Shown here: positions 16,941 to 25,351 of the stretch, piece by piece
How positions within the stretch are numbered: the stretch's first letter is position 1
How the letters are laid out: every line of letters begins with the position of its first letter
Source: Oceanicola sp. D3
GTDB lineage: Bacteria; Pseudomonadota; Alphaproteobacteria; Rhodobacterales; Rhodobacteraceae
Reading direction: 5' to 3'
Assembly (NCBI RefSeq): GCF_006351965.1
Contig: NZ_CP040932.1
Coordinates: 1,674,001 to 1,738,000 of the forward strand
DNA: 64,000 nucleotides
Notes under the pieces: generated by a model
Seen by the model: the letters and a program-made list of their open reading frames with translations, nothing else
Told to the model about the DNA's origin: nothing
Databases searched by the model: none
Made by a program: the position numbers and the translations under genes

Positions 16941-17346
16941 GGAGTTCTCCTTGTTGGATACATGACACCTTTTGCCCGCATGGGCTGGTGTTCTGCTTCT
17001 TTTTGGTATGCTGGATGGTGAGAAAGCGAGCAGGGCGCACGGCAAACCGGCACCGAAGATGCGCTTGTCTCTATGAGTAGAGCAGATGCCGTCACGGGCC
17101 ATCCTCTCTCCCTGTCCAACCTTGCTTTTATGGGTGTTTTTGCGTCACCGCCCCAGCGGCCACGACATCCCCTGATTGTGACGGTAACATGAAACCCGGG
17201 CGGCGCAATGGTCTGATCGCTTGACCCTGCGATGCAATTGAGCAAGTGCCTGCCGATTGGGCAGCGGGCCTTGACCTCTGCGCGGTAGGGCACCACCCTT
17301 TGAACGCGCCCGGTGTGCGGGCGGCGAGAAAGGCTTTTCCCTAGCT
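16941..17346. other. Divergent promoter region between the binding-protein gene and argE
   Basis: About 400 bases without a credible gene. It must hold the promoters of both divergent operons. An AT-richer segment around 16990-17010 and another near 17120-17140 are the most promoter-like. I see no strong terminator and no clear operator palindrome. Confidence 0.4.
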
Positions 17347-18510
17347 GTGACCCCACGCGATATCCTCGAAAAACTCGTGTCTTTTCCGACGGTTTCCTCG
17401 GAGAGCAATCTTGACCTGATCGACTGGGTGGAGGGCTGGCTGGCGGAGCGCGGCATTGCCTCGACCCGGGTGCCGGATTCCACCGGGCAGAAGGCCGCCT
17501 TGTTTGCCTCCGTTGGTCCCGATGCACCGGGCGGCGTGCTGCTTTCGGGGCATACCGATGTGGTGCCGGTGGCGGGGCAGAACTGGGCCAGTGACCCTTG
17601 GCAGGTAGAGGAGCGCGACGGGCGGCTTTATGGCCGGGGCGTGGCCGATATGAAGGGGTTTGACGCGCTGGCGCTTTGGGCGATGGGGCAGGCGGCGGAG
17701 CGGGGCGTGGCGCGGCCTTTGCAGATTGGCTTGAGCTACGATGAAGAGATCGGCTGCTTTGGTGCGCCGCCGATGATCGAAGCGTTGCAGGCCAGTGGTT
17801 TGCCACGTGCCGAAGCGGTGATTGTGGGCGAACCTTCGGTGATGAAGCCGGTGACGGGGCATAAGGGAAACCTCGGCTTTCGGATCGAGGTGAAGGGCTT
17901 TCCGGTGCACAGCTCGATGATGCATGAGGGCGTCAGCGCGATCATGGAGGCGGCGCGGCTGATTGACTGGGCCAATGAGGTGAACGCGGCGCAGTTTGCG
18001 CGCACGCCGAGCGCGGAGGAGGCGGTGTTCAACCCGCCCTGCACCACATTGCATGTGGGCAAGATCAAGGGCGGCGAGGCGCATAACATCACCGCCGAAC
18101 ACTGCGAATTGATGTTTGATTTCAGGGTGATGCCGACGGACGCCTCGGCGGATTGGCGGGCGCGGCTTGAGGAGAAGGTGGCAGAGATCGAAGCGGGCAT
18201 GAAGGCCACGCATCCGGACGTTGGCTTTACACTTCATGAACTTTTCGACGTGCCGGGCCTTGCCCCGGAATCAGGCACCGAGGCCCGCGCCGAACCTCTG
18301 GTGCGCCGCCTCACCGGCGACAATGCGCCGGGCGGGGTGGTGAGTTTTGCATCGGAGGCCGGGCAATTTCAGAATGCCCGTTATTCTACCGTGATTTGCG
18401 GGCCGGGAGACATTGCACAGGCCCACAAGGCAGACGAATATATGACCGTGACACAATTTGACGAAGGCCGCCGGTTCATGGAGCGCCTTCTCGACCACCT
18501 CAAGGAGTAA
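17347..18510 (+). CDS. argE: Acetylornithine deacetylase (M20 family)
   Basis: A 387-residue metalloenzyme that removes the acetyl group from N-acetylornithine in arginine biosynthesis. The M20 zinc-binding series is present: LSGHTDVVPV (first His and Asp), YGRGVADMKGF (bridging Asp), SYDEEIGCFGAP (catalytic Glu pair), and the C-terminal HKADEYMTVTQFDEG His. The proteobacterial ArgE-specific VHSSMMHEGVSAI dimerisation segment is also present. It starts with GTG at 17347; no strong ribosome site is visible. The next gene, another M20 enzyme, follows six bases after the stop, so both are probably co-transcribed. Confidence 0.88.
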   Translation: MTPRDILEKLVSFPTVSSESNLDLIDWVEGWLAERGIASTRVPDSTGQKAALFASVGPDAPGGVLLSGHTDVVPVAGQNWASDPWQVEERDGRLYGRGVADMKGFDALALWAMGQAAERGVARPLQIGLSYDEEIGCFGAPPMIEALQASGLPRAEAVIVGEPSVMKPVTGHKGNLGFRIEVKGFPVHSSMMHEGVSAIMEAARLIDWANEVNAAQFARTPSAEEAVFNPPCTTLHVGKIKGGEAHNITAEHCELMFDFRVMPTDASADWRARLEEKVAEIEAGMKATHPDVGFTLHELFDVPGLAPESGTEARAEPLVRRLTGDNAPGGVVSFASEAGQFQNARYSTVICGPGDIAQAHKADEYMTVTQFDEGRRFMERLLDHLKE

Positions 18511-18516
18511 CCCGAA

Positions 18517-19680
18517 GTGCCCATCAAGAATCGTCTTTCCGAGATGCAGTCCGAGATCGCCGAATGGCGGCGGGACTTTCATATGCATCCGGAGATCCTC
18601 TTTGAGACTCATCGGACCTCGAAGATCGTGGCGGAGAAGCTACGCGACTTCGGTTGCGATGAGGTTACCGAGGGGATCGGGCGCACGGGCGTTGTGGCGG
18701 TGATCAAGGGCAAGGCGAATGGCTCGGGCAAGGTGATTGGCCTGCGTGCCGACATGGACGCGCTGCCGATCCACGAGCAGACCGGCCTCGACTATGCCTC
18801 GAAAACCGATGGCGCGATGCATGCCTGTGGCCATGACGGGCACACCGCTATGCTGCTGGGCGCGGCGAAATACCTGGCCGAGACCCGCAATTTTGACGGC
18901 ACCGTGGTGGTGATTTTCCAGCCCGCCGAAGAGGGCGGCGGCGGGGGCCGGGAGATGTGCGAAGACGGGATGATGGAGCGCTGGGGCATTCAGGAAGTCT
19001 ATGGAATGCACAATTGGCCCGGCGTTCCGACCGGCCAGTTTGCCATCCGCCCCGGGGCGTTCTTTGCCGCGACCGACCAGTTTATCATTGATATTGAAGG
19101 AAAAGGTGGCCATGCCGCCAAGCCGCAGGAGACGGTCGACAGCACGGTTGTGGCCTCGCATACGGTGCTCGCGCTGCAGACCATTGTGAGCCGGAGCGCG
19201 GACCCGACCAAGGAGGTGGTGGTTTCTGTCACCAGCTTCGAGACAAGCTCAAAGGCGTTCAACGTGATCCCCCAGCGGGTGCAGCTCAAGGGAACGGTGC
19301 GGACCCTTTCGGCAGACACCCGCTCGATGGTGGAGCAGCGGCTTCCGGCGATTGCCGAGAAGACGGCAGATGTGTTCGGGGCGGTGGCGAAGGTGCAGTA
19401 TCTGAAGGGCTATCCGGTGATGGTGAACTCGGAGGAGCAAACCGAGTTTGCTGCCGAGGTCGCCCGCTCGGTTGCGGGGGAGTGTGCAGAGGCGCCGCTG
19501 GTGATGGGGGGCGAGGATTTTGCCTTCATGCTGGAGGAGCGCCCGGGGGCTTATATACTCGTTGGCAATGGCGATACGGCGGCGGTGCATCACCCGGAAT
19601 ACAACTTCAATGATGAAGCGATTCCAGCGGGTTGCAGCTGGTGGGCCGAGATCGTGGAGAAGCGGATGCCGGCGGCCTGA
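18517..19680 (+). CDS. M20D-family amidohydrolase (hippurate hydrolase/IAA-amino acid hydrolase type)
   Basis: A 387-residue metal-dependent amidohydrolase of the M20D branch, which deacylates N-acyl amino acids. Seen in order: LRADMDALPIHEQTG, HACGHDGHTAMLLGAAKYLAE with the metal-binding Cys and His, FQPAEEGGGGGREMCEDG with the catalytic Glu pair, the dimerisation lid GKGGHAAKPQETVD, and VMGGEDFAFMLEERPGAYILVGNG near the C terminus. It starts with GTG at 18517 behind a good AAGGAG. It probably forms an operon with argE. The natural substrate is unknown; family names such as hippurate hydrolase should not be taken literally. Confidence 0.9.
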   Translation: MPIKNRLSEMQSEIAEWRRDFHMHPEILFETHRTSKIVAEKLRDFGCDEVTEGIGRTGVVAVIKGKANGSGKVIGLRADMDALPIHEQTGLDYASKTDGAMHACGHDGHTAMLLGAAKYLAETRNFDGTVVVIFQPAEEGGGGGREMCEDGMMERWGIQEVYGMHNWPGVPTGQFAIRPGAFFAATDQFIIDIEGKGGHAAKPQETVDSTVVASHTVLALQTIVSRSADPTKEVVVSVTSFETSSKAFNVIPQRVQLKGTVRTLSADTRSMVEQRLPAIAEKTADVFGAVAKVQYLKGYPVMVNSEEQTEFAAEVARSVAGECAEAPLVMGGEDFAFMLEERPGAYILVGNGDTAAVHHPEYNFNDEAIPAGCSWWAEIVEKRMPAA

Positions 19681-19852
19681 GGCCGGGTTAACGGGGCGTG
19701 CGCCGGGGCGTTAAGTGGTTTTTAGTTCACAGCCACAAGTGATGCACCGGCCATGCACAACCTATGCACATGTCAAATGACATAGCGCGCGCAGGTTAAC
19801 AGGGCGGGCGGTTACGCGGTTGTGATCCTGGCTAGGCCGCGAAGCGCGCGGT

Positions 19853-19916
19853 GCCCCCGGGCCTTGGCCCGAGGGTCTGCGACGATACGAGATCCTCGGA
19901 TTGTGCCCGAGGACCA
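19853..19916. repeat. Diverged copy of palindromic repeat family A
   Basis: Two adjacent imperfect palindromes: CCCGGGCCTTGGCCCGAGGG near 19856-19875, and CCTCGG (19894-19899) with CCGAGG (19907-19912). The layout resembles the paired CCTCGGG/CCCGAGG elements at 27935, 31199 and 45543. It lies between the M20D gene and the DUF1127 gene. Confidence 0.6.
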
Positions 19917-19943
19917 CGCTTGTTTGCAGGTGTGGGAAACGCC

Positions 19944-20102
19944 TTAGCCGTAGACGGCGGCGCGGGCGATCTTGCTGGCGTCTTCGGGGAAGATGCCGAG
20001 ATCAAGCGCAACGTCGCGCGGCATTGCGGCGATTTCGTTGCGGGTGCGGGTGTAGACGCGGTGCTTTGCATAGGCGGCGCGCAGGGTGTTCAAGACGGTC
20101 AT
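19944..20102 (-). CDS. DUF1127 domain small protein
   Basis: A 52-residue basic protein: MTVLNTLRAAYAKHRVYTRT, then the DUF1127 core RNEIAAMPRDVALDLGIFPEDASKIARAAVYG, in which the pattern LGI after an Arg-rich helix is typical. DUF1127 proteins are short, stress-induced and in Rhodobacter include an RNA-binding member that affects small-RNA processing. ATG at 20102 follows an AAAGGAC ribosome site; the frame extends upstream but only the last 52 residues match the family. It stands alone. Confidence 0.82.
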   Translation of the reverse strand: MTVLNTLRAAYAKHRVYTRTRNEIAAMPRDVALDLGIFPEDASKIARAAVYG

Positions 20103-20254
20103 CGGTGCTGTCCTTTGGTTGCGTGTTGTCCTCTTGTGCACCAGAGATAAGCACGCTGCGGCGCAGCACAATTGACAGTTCGGGCTACCCGCTTTGCGCG
20201 GAGTGCATGGCTATTAACGGAAAGTTATGCGCTGGGCGGGATGGTGAAGGTGTG

Positions 20255-20277
20255 GTGGGCAGATTGCCCACCCTACA
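20255..20277. repeat. Palindromic repeat family B, copy 1
   Basis: A perfect 8-bp hairpin GGTGGGCA / TGCCCACC with loop GAT, followed by CTAC. The identical 23-base unit recurs at 27530-27552 and 53771-53793. Here it lies five bases beyond the stop of the minus-strand MarC gene. Confidence 0.85.
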
Positions 20278-20281
20278 GCCT

Positions 20282-20911
20282 TCAGAACGGGGCGAGGGCA
20301 CCGATCTGGACGAGGCCGCGCAGCACCGCATCCACCGCCACGGCAGCGAGGATCATGCCCATCACACGGCTGATGATGGAGGCGCCTGCCGGGCCGATCA
20401 TTTTGAGGATCGGGCTGGCGAGGTAGAGGAAGGCGAGGGTGATGCCGAGGATCAGCAGCAGGATACCCGCTGTTTGGGCCTGATGGGGGATGGAAAACCG
20501 GTCGTTGTCGGTCAGCACCACCACGGCGAGCATGGCACCGGGGGAGGCGATGGAGGGGATGGCGACCGGGTGAATGGCGGTTTGCGTGGTGCTCTCTTCT
20601 GCCTCGGCGATCTCTGCCTCCGGCTTGCCGGGCCCGAAGATCATGGAAATGGCGAAGAGGAAGAGCACAAGGCCGCCCGCGATCTGGAAGGAAGGCAGGC
20701 CAAGGCCGAGGGCTTCGAGAATGAGCTGACCTGCGATCATGAAGGCCAGCAAAACGGCACCGGCCACGATCACCGCCTTCAGGGCAACGCTCCGGCGGGC
20801 GCGGGTGGTGAGCCCGGCTGTGACGGCGAGGAACACCGGCACCGTGCCGATCGGGTCGATGACGACCCAAAGCGTGATGAATTCCTGAAGGAGCTGTTCG
20901 AAGGGGAGCAT
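20282..20911 (-). CDS. MarC family integral membrane protein
   Basis: A 209-residue protein with six hydrophobic helices, matching the MarC/UPF0056 family. The first helix has the family signature LLQEFITLWVVIDPIGTVPVFLAVT; the fourth region SIASPGAMLAVVVLT and the last helix VMGMILAAVAVDAVLRGL also fit. MarC was once linked to multiple antibiotic resistance but that role is not supported; transport of small molecules is suspected. A family B palindrome lies immediately after the stop. It is a single gene by spacing, with the gap gene ending 118 bases upstream. Confidence 0.86.
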   Translation of the reverse strand: MLPFEQLLQEFITLWVVIDPIGTVPVFLAVTAGLTTRARRSVALKAVIVAGAVLLAFMIAGQLILEALGLGLPSFQIAGGLVLFLFAISMIFGPGKPEAEIAEAEESTTQTAIHPVAIPSIASPGAMLAVVVLTDNDRFSIPHQAQTAGILLLILGITLAFLYLASPILKMIGPAGASIISRVMGMILAAVAVDAVLRGLVQIGALAPF

Positions 20912-21029
20912 GGACCGGTCGGGTTAGGGATGGCGGGGGCGTGGCGCCCGCCCAAGGGGCTGAGGCGCAAAGAAAAGGGGCTGCCGCAGGTTTAGCGACA
21001 GCCCCCTGTTTTCGCAATGCGGCGAAAGA

Positions 21030-22031
21030 TCAGATCAGCTTGCCCATAGCCACGGCGGTATCGGACATGCGGTTGGAGAAGCCCCACTCGTTGTCATACC
21101 AGCTGAGGATGCGGCACATGCGGCCTTCCATCACCTTGGTCTGATCGAGCGCGAAGGTGGAGCTGTGCGGATCGTGGTTGAAGTCGATCGAGACGTTGGG
21201 CTTGTCGGTCACCGCGAGGATGCCCTTGAGCGGGCCGTTGGCGGCGGCTGTCATGGCCTCGTTGATCTCTTCCACGGTGGTATCGCGTGCGGCTTCGAAG
21301 GTGAGGTCCACCACCGAGACGTTGGGGGTGGGCACGCGGATGGCGACGCCATCGAGCTTGCCGTTCAGCTCCGGCAGCACGAGGCCCACGGCCTTGGCGG
21401 CCCCGGTAGAGGTGGGGATCATCGACATGGCTGCGGCGCGGGCGCGGTAGAGATCCTTGTGCATGGTGTCCAGCGTGGGCTGGTCGCCGGTGTAGCTGTG
21501 GATCGTCGTCATGAAGCCCTTGGCGATGCCGATGCTGTCATTGAGCACCTTGGCCACCGGCGCGAGGCAATTGGTGGTGCATGACGCGTTGGAGACGACG
21601 ATGGCATCTTTGGTGAGGCTGTCGTGGTTGACGCCGTAAACGATGGTGGCGTCGGCGTTTTTGCCCGGTGCGGAGATGAGCACGCGGGAGGCGCCATTTT
21701 CGAGGTGCGCGGCGCAGGCCTCCTTGGAGGTGAAGATGCCGGTGCATTCGAGCACGACATCGACATCGGCCCAGGGCAGCTCGGCGGGGTTGCGGATGGC
21801 GGTGACTTCCATCGGGCCGCGGCCCACGTCCATGGTGGTTTCGCTCGTCGTCACCTCGGCGGGGAAGCGCCCGTGGACGGAGTCAAAGCGCAGCAGGTGG
21901 GCATTGGTCTCGACCGGGCCCAGATCGTTGATGGCGACAACCTCGATATCGGTGCGGCCCGACTCGATGATGGCGCGGAGCACGTTGCGGCCGATCCGAC
22001 CGAACCCGTTGATGGCGACTTTGACGGCCAT
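21030..22031 (-). CDS. gap: Type I glyceraldehyde-3-phosphate dehydrogenase (paralogue 1)
   Basis: A 333-residue glycolytic/gluconeogenic GAPDH that converts glyceraldehyde-3-phosphate to 1,3-bisphosphoglycerate. Seen: [18 protein letters not shown] for NAD binding; VVAINDLGP, whose Asp favours NAD over NADP; the catalytic [20 protein letters not shown] with both Cys residues; [13 protein letters not shown]; and the C-terminal [15 protein letters not shown] at 22031 has a strong AAGGAGG; the frame stays open far upstream antisense to another gene and is not coding there. A LacI-type palindrome lies 19 bases upstream. A second paralogue is at 25352-26350. Confidence 0.95.
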   Translation of the reverse strand: MAVKVAINGFGRIGRNVLRAIIESGRTDIEVVAINDLGPVETNAHLLRFDSVHGRFPAEVTTSETTMDVGRGPMEVTAIRNPAELPWADVDVVLECTGIFTSKEACAAHLENGASRVLISAPGKNADATIVYGVNHDSLTKDAIVVSNASCTTNCLAPVAKVLNDSIGIAKGFMTTIHSYTGDQPTLDTMHKDLYRARAAAMSMIPTSTGAAKAVGLVLPELNGKLDGVAIRVPTPNVSVVDLTFEAARDTTVEEINEAMTAAANGPLKGILAVTDKPNVSIDFNHDPHSSTFALDQTKVMEGRMCRILSWYDNEWGFSNRMSDTAVAMGKLI

Positions 22032-22049
22032 GAGAACCTCCTTGGTGGG

Positions 22050-22063
22050 TGTTAACGCTAACA
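22050..22063. promoter_or_regulatory. LacI-type operator candidate upstream of gap paralogue 1
   Basis: The 14-mer TGTTAACGCTAACA is a near-perfect palindrome centred on CG, 19 bases before the gap start codon. Two close relatives sit upstream of the second gap gene. In Rhodobacterales the LacI-family regulator CceR controls central carbon genes including glycolytic ones and is a candidate; identity is inferred. Confidence 0.6.
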
Positions 22064-22304
22064 TTGCGATTGGACGCTGCATGTCAACCCAACGCAGTGC
22101 CTTAACCATACACCCGCTGCGCGAAAGCGCGAGGGTCAGATCACGGTGGCGTGACCGAGGGGCAAATATTTTTTGGAACGATCTGCGGCGGGGCGGTGTT
22201 GTGTGGGCAATGACGGCGCAGCGATAGGCCAATGAAGGCCACGCGAGGCGCCGACCTTGCGCGACATGCGCAGGGATCAAGAGACGATAAGGAGTTTGAA
22301 GATA

Positions 22305-22763
22305 ATGAAACGCATCATGATGACCGTAGCCGCCGTTGCAATTACTGCTGGTAGCGCCTTTGCCGCGACCTCCGAGCAGCTGCGTGACAACGTTAAAGCC
22401 CAGCTGGTGGAATATGCGCCGGAAGTGCAAGTTGAGACCCTGACCGACGATCAGATCGTGCAGATCTACATGGTTGTGGCCGACTCCGGCACCTCGGCTG
22501 CCGACAAGTCCGGCTCCATTCAGGAGATCATCGAAGGCACCGACGCCGAGCGTTACGCAGAGATGGCTGATGGTGAGATCGACCTGAACCTCGAAGTGAA
22601 CAACATGCGCGAGATCCTTCAAGCCAAGCTTGATGTCCGTGGCTTCGACTACGACGTCTCCGAGCTGAGCGACGAAGAAGTTGCCGCCCTTGCTGGCGCG
22701 TTCAACAACGGTGACTCGCCTGCCGAGATCGACGCTTCGGTGAAAGCCGCGTTCGAATCGTAA
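22305..22763 (+). CDS. Small secreted acidic protein of unknown function
   Basis: A 152-residue protein with a signal peptide ([20 protein letters not shown]) and an acidic, helical mature part: [36 protein letters not shown], then [47 protein letters not shown]. Two blocks share a [13 protein letters not shown] / [12 protein letters not shown] pattern, suggesting a duplicated helical unit. No family is recognised. ATG at 22305 lies 10 bases after AAGGAG. A textbook terminator follows at 22791-22815, so this is a monocistronic, probably well-expressed periplasmic protein. Confidence 0.72.
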   Translation: MKRIMMTVAAVAITAGSAFAATSEQLRDNVKAQLVEYAPEVQVETLTDDQIVQIYMVVADSGTSAADKSGSIQEIIEGTDAERYAEMADGEIDLNLEVNNMREILQAKLDVRGFDYDVSELSDEEVAALAGAFNNGDSPAEIDASVKAAFES

Positions 22764-22790
22764 GACCACTGCGAGCTACCAGATGTAGCG

Positions 22791-22815
22791 GGGCCGTCCT
22801 TCGGGGCGGCCCTTT
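22791..22815 (+). terminator. Factor-independent terminator with a TTCG tetraloop
   Basis: GGGCCGTCC / GGGCGGCCC stem (one G-T pair) closed by the stable tetraloop TTCG, followed by TTT. It lies 28 bases after the stop of the small secreted protein gene. Confidence 0.85.
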
Positions 22816-22833
22816 GCGTGTGCGGGGGGCGGC

Positions 22834-22977
22834 CTAGCGCCAGATCGCCAGCCATTCCGTAAGGTCGGAGAACTTTTTCAGCATGAAAAGCGTTGCCGCA
22901 CCGCTGTTCAGCAGCCCGTCGGCCAGAATGGCGACGACGACGAGAACGAAGAGGATGATGGCGAGACGGTTTGTCAT
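22834..22977 (-). CDS. 47-residue single-pass membrane protein
   Basis: A very short gene encoding a protein that begins MTNRLAIILFVLVVVAIL, with one membrane helix (about residues 4-19), then a short loop ADGLLNSGAATLF and an amphipathic tail LKKFSDLTEWLAIWR. The frame has ATG at 22977 and TAG at 22834. A small membrane protein near gap is common in Rhodobacterales genomes, which supports it being real; its function is unknown. It lies 42 bases downstream of the DUF2235 gene on the same strand and could be the last gene of that group. Confidence 0.6.
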   Translation of the reverse strand: MTNRLAIILFVLVVVAILADGLLNSGAATLFMLKKFSDLTEWLAIWR

Positions 22978-23019
22978 GGGGCGGTTTTAGCCGGGGACTG
23001 TGGCGGCGAAAAGGCTGGG

Positions 23020-24267
23020 TCAGGGCCGGTTGGGATAGATGTCACGGGTGAAATCGAGCTCTACGCGGTTGTCGAGCATACCGTCCCATGCGCGGTGGGC
23101 GAATGCGGCGCGGGCCGGGCGGCAGATGGCCTCGCTCGGCTGCACACCGGCGGAGAGAAGCGAGGCGAGGGTGCGAAGGTCGTCGGGCACGCTGACATCT
23201 TCGCGCATCCGGGCGTGCGTGAGCGGCAGGAAGGGGACGCCTGCGGCCAGAGCCTGGGTGTGCATCGCCTGGAGCGGGGCGAAGGCGAGGCCGGGTGCAA
23301 CGGGGCGCCTCCAATGATAAGTCGCACTGTTGCCGCGCCACTCCTCGCTGCGGCTTGCATTGTCGAACCAGCCGTTGGTGCGCAACGGGCCGGGCGGAGA
23401 CATGAAGGAATACTCCTCGGTCGGGGCGTCGTGGGCGGTACTGCCGCCGATATCGCCGTGGCAGCCCGGGCAGCTCACCTCGGTGGCGTGGCCCGGCAGC
23501 GCCCGTGAGAGGGGGAAGAAGGCGCGATACTCGTCCTGCGCGGTGATGTGAAACACCGTCTCGGCGCTGGAAGCGCGGATGTTCAAATCGAAGGTCGGGC
23601 CGGAATCGGGGACGAGGACGCAGGTGGGCATGATGACGAAGGTCAGGCGGCAGAGCGCGTCCTGCACCTCGTCGGCCGCAAAGCGCTCGTCGCTATTGCC
23701 GGGAAGGCCCAGCGAGGCAACGGTGTCGAAGATGCCCATGAAGCGGATGCGCAGCTTTTCGATGCCGGCCGCGGCGAGGGCATTGGCGTAGATCCGCGCG
23801 GTGGTGGCACCGCGGGAGAATCCGAAGATATCGACGGTGAGGTTGTCGATCGCGGCGAACCCGCCGTTCTGGTCGACGAAGCCGCGCAACTGCTCGGTGG
23901 CGTAGGCCATACGTGCGAGGATGCCCGCTGGACCGAAGCCGGTGGCCCCGGCCTGCGGGCGCGAGGCGAAACGGTCGCCCCCAGGCCCGACGCCTTGGAC
24001 GTAGAGGTTGAGGAAGCGGGTGCCGGGTGCGCCGCAGTCGGAATACTCGGTGTCGGGCGCCCCCTTGTAGACCTTCTGGAGCCGGAAGACGTTGGTATGG
24101 GCGCGGCTGGGGTCGAGCGCATCGTTGAAGGTGCCGTCGAAAAAGATTCCGATCTCCAGCTTCACCTTGGGGCATGTGCTGGTTTCGGCGTCCAGGTTGG
24201 CGTTTTCGCCCGCGCCGTCATCGGAGGCGAGTTGCTGGACGGCTGTGGTGACTTCGTCGGGTGTCAT
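23020..24267 (-). CDS. DUF2235 alpha/beta hydrolase, Tle1-like lipase
   Basis: A 415-residue hydrolase of the DUF2235 family, which includes the type VI secretion phospholipase effectors Tle1. Seen: the opening strand KLEIGIFFDGTFNDALD, the nucleophile elbow VDIFGFSRGATTARIYAN (Ser), IRFMGIFDTVASLGLPG (Asp), and VSCPGCHGDIGGSTA (His), so the catalytic triad is complete. There is no signal peptide, as expected for a secretion-system effector or a cytoplasmic enzyme. It is the last of three tightly packed genes (25270 to 23020), the middle one being a membrane-anchored candidate immunity protein. No VgrG, PAAR or other T6SS gene is in the window. Confidence 0.82.
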   Translation of the reverse strand: MTPDEVTTAVQQLASDDGAGENANLDAETSTCPKVKLEIGIFFDGTFNDALDPSRAHTNVFRLQKVYKGAPDTEYSDCGAPGTRFLNLYVQGVGPGGDRFASRPQAGATGFGPAGILARMAYATEQLRGFVDQNGGFAAIDNLTVDIFGFSRGATTARIYANALAAAGIEKLRIRFMGIFDTVASLGLPGNSDERFAADEVQDALCRLTFVIMPTCVLVPDSGPTFDLNIRASSAETVFHITAQDEYRAFFPLSRALPGHATEVSCPGCHGDIGGSTAHDAPTEEYSFMSPPGPLRTNGWFDNASRSEEWRGNSATYHWRRPVAPGLAFAPLQAMHTQALAAGVPFLPLTHARMREDVSVPDDLRTLASLLSAGVQPSEAICRPARAAFAHRAWDGMLDNRVELDFTRDIYPNRP

Positions 24268-24275
24268 GGCGAGTG

Positions 24276-24902
24276 TCAGGCTCCGCAGTCGTCGGGGAGG
24301 GGATCGGGCAACGGCGGCAGCTCATCGGGGGCGAAGCCGTAGTTGCGGGCGCGCAGGCTTTCGAGCTCGGCGTGGCGTGGGTCGGTTTCGGGGAGCGGCG
24401 TGGCGCAGAGGCGGGCGGTGACCTCGAAGTCGGCGAAGGTGGCGGCGCGGCCGAGGCTGCCCTCGCGCAGGGCAGCGCCGCGCTGGTAGAGGCGGATTTC
24501 GCCGCCGGGTGCGAAGAAGAGGATGGTGTGCTCGCGCGGTGCGTCGTCGTCGAGGGTGGCTGTCCAAGCCCTGCCGGTGTGCCATTCGATCCAGGTCACA
24601 TCGACGCGCACCCGGTCGGGGTGCGCAGGGGCGGGCGTGAAGGCCAATGCCTGGTGCCCGGTGCCATTCGGCGACTGGGCGTCGCTGAACCAGACGGCTT
24701 CGTGGCGATCGGGTGAGAGCACTTCGCCGTCGAAGGCGGCAGTGAAAATGACGGCCCAGCCGGGCAGCGCGCCGGCGGAATAGCTGTAGAAATAGGACTC
24801 GCCCGTGCCGGGCCAGAGCCGGTCACTCATTGCCCACAGGCCTGCGAGTGCGGCGCAAGCCAGGGCGATGAGGCTAAGAGGAAGGGCGCGGCTGCGGCTC
24901 AT
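24276..24902 (-). CDS. Membrane-anchored protein, candidate immunity partner (DUF2931-like)
   Basis: A 208-residue protein with an N-terminal signal anchor (SRALPLSLIALACAALAGLWAM) and a periplasmic domain rich in beta strands: LPGWAVIFTAAFDGEVLSPDRHEAVWFSD, DRVRVDVTWIEWHTGRAW and HTILFFAPGGEIRLYQRG. Size, topology, strand pattern and position beside a DUF2235 lipase resemble DUF2931-type periplasmic immunity proteins, but the similarity is weak and the immunity role is inferred. It starts with ATG at 24902, overlapping the preceding gene by four bases (ATGA), and ends eight bases before the lipase gene starts. Confidence 0.6.
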   Translation of the reverse strand: MSRSRALPLSLIALACAALAGLWAMSDRLWPGTGESYFYSYSAGALPGWAVIFTAAFDGEVLSPDRHEAVWFSDAQSPNGTGHQALAFTPAPAHPDRVRVDVTWIEWHTGRAWTATLDDDAPREHTILFFAPGGEIRLYQRGAALREGSLGRAATFADFEVTARLCATPLPETDPRHAELESLRARNYGFAPDELPPLPDPLPDDCGA

Positions 24903-25270
24903 CGGGCCGCTGCCGACAGGGGTGCTGGTTCGGGCGCGGGGGGCAGAGCGAGGGCGGCCTGCATCCGGTCGTCCTGGGTGCCCGGCCCGCGCAACACCCG
25001 TGCCAGTGCCGCGGGCTCCGGCGCGGCGGCCGGGCACAGCACCCAGAGCGTGAGAATCTTCAGGTATTTGACTCGCAGGATGCCCAGCGGTTGGACTTCT
25101 TCAAGCGTGCGGTTCAATGCATTGCGGATCTGGCCGGGGGAGAGGTCGCGGCAGGGGCCCTCCGCCAGCTCCTGCACGATCTCCGTGAGCCGGGTCTTGC
25201 GCCGGACCTGCCGTAGCCCTTCGATTTCGCTGCCGCTCAATATCACAGTTCCGTCACACGCAACACACAC
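24899..25270 (-). CDS. Unknown protein leading the DUF2235 cassette
   Basis: A protein of up to 123 residues in no family I recognise. The central part LSGSEIEGLRQVRRKTRLTEIVQELAEGPCRDLSPGQIRNALNRTLEEVQPLGILRVKYLKIL is helical with alternating charged and hydrophobic positions; the C terminus is Pro/Ala-rich. No signal peptide or membrane helix is evident. The start is uncertain: GTG at 25270, GTG at 25249 and TTG at 25243 are all in frame with weak ribosome sites. Its stop overlaps the start of the anchored protein. It could be a chaperone, adaptor or regulator of the lipase, but that is conjecture. Confidence 0.55.
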   Translation of the reverse strand: MCVACDGTVILSGSEIEGLRQVRRKTRLTEIVQELAEGPCRDLSPGQIRNALNRTLEEVQPLGILRVKYLKILTLWVLCPAAAPEPAALARVLRGPGTQDDRMQAALALPPAPEPAPLSAAAR

Positions 25271-25351
25271 CCCTCATGGAGCAGAGTGATGGGATTGCGG
25301 GGAGATGCAAGCTGGCAGCTGCGCTCGATGGCCGAGTGTTGCCTCTCGCGC

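Noticed and set aside
22064-22769. N-terminal extension of GAPDH to 579 residues
   Set aside because: The upstream frame is antisense to a well-supported secreted-protein gene, and the GAPDH start at 22031 has a strong ribosome site.
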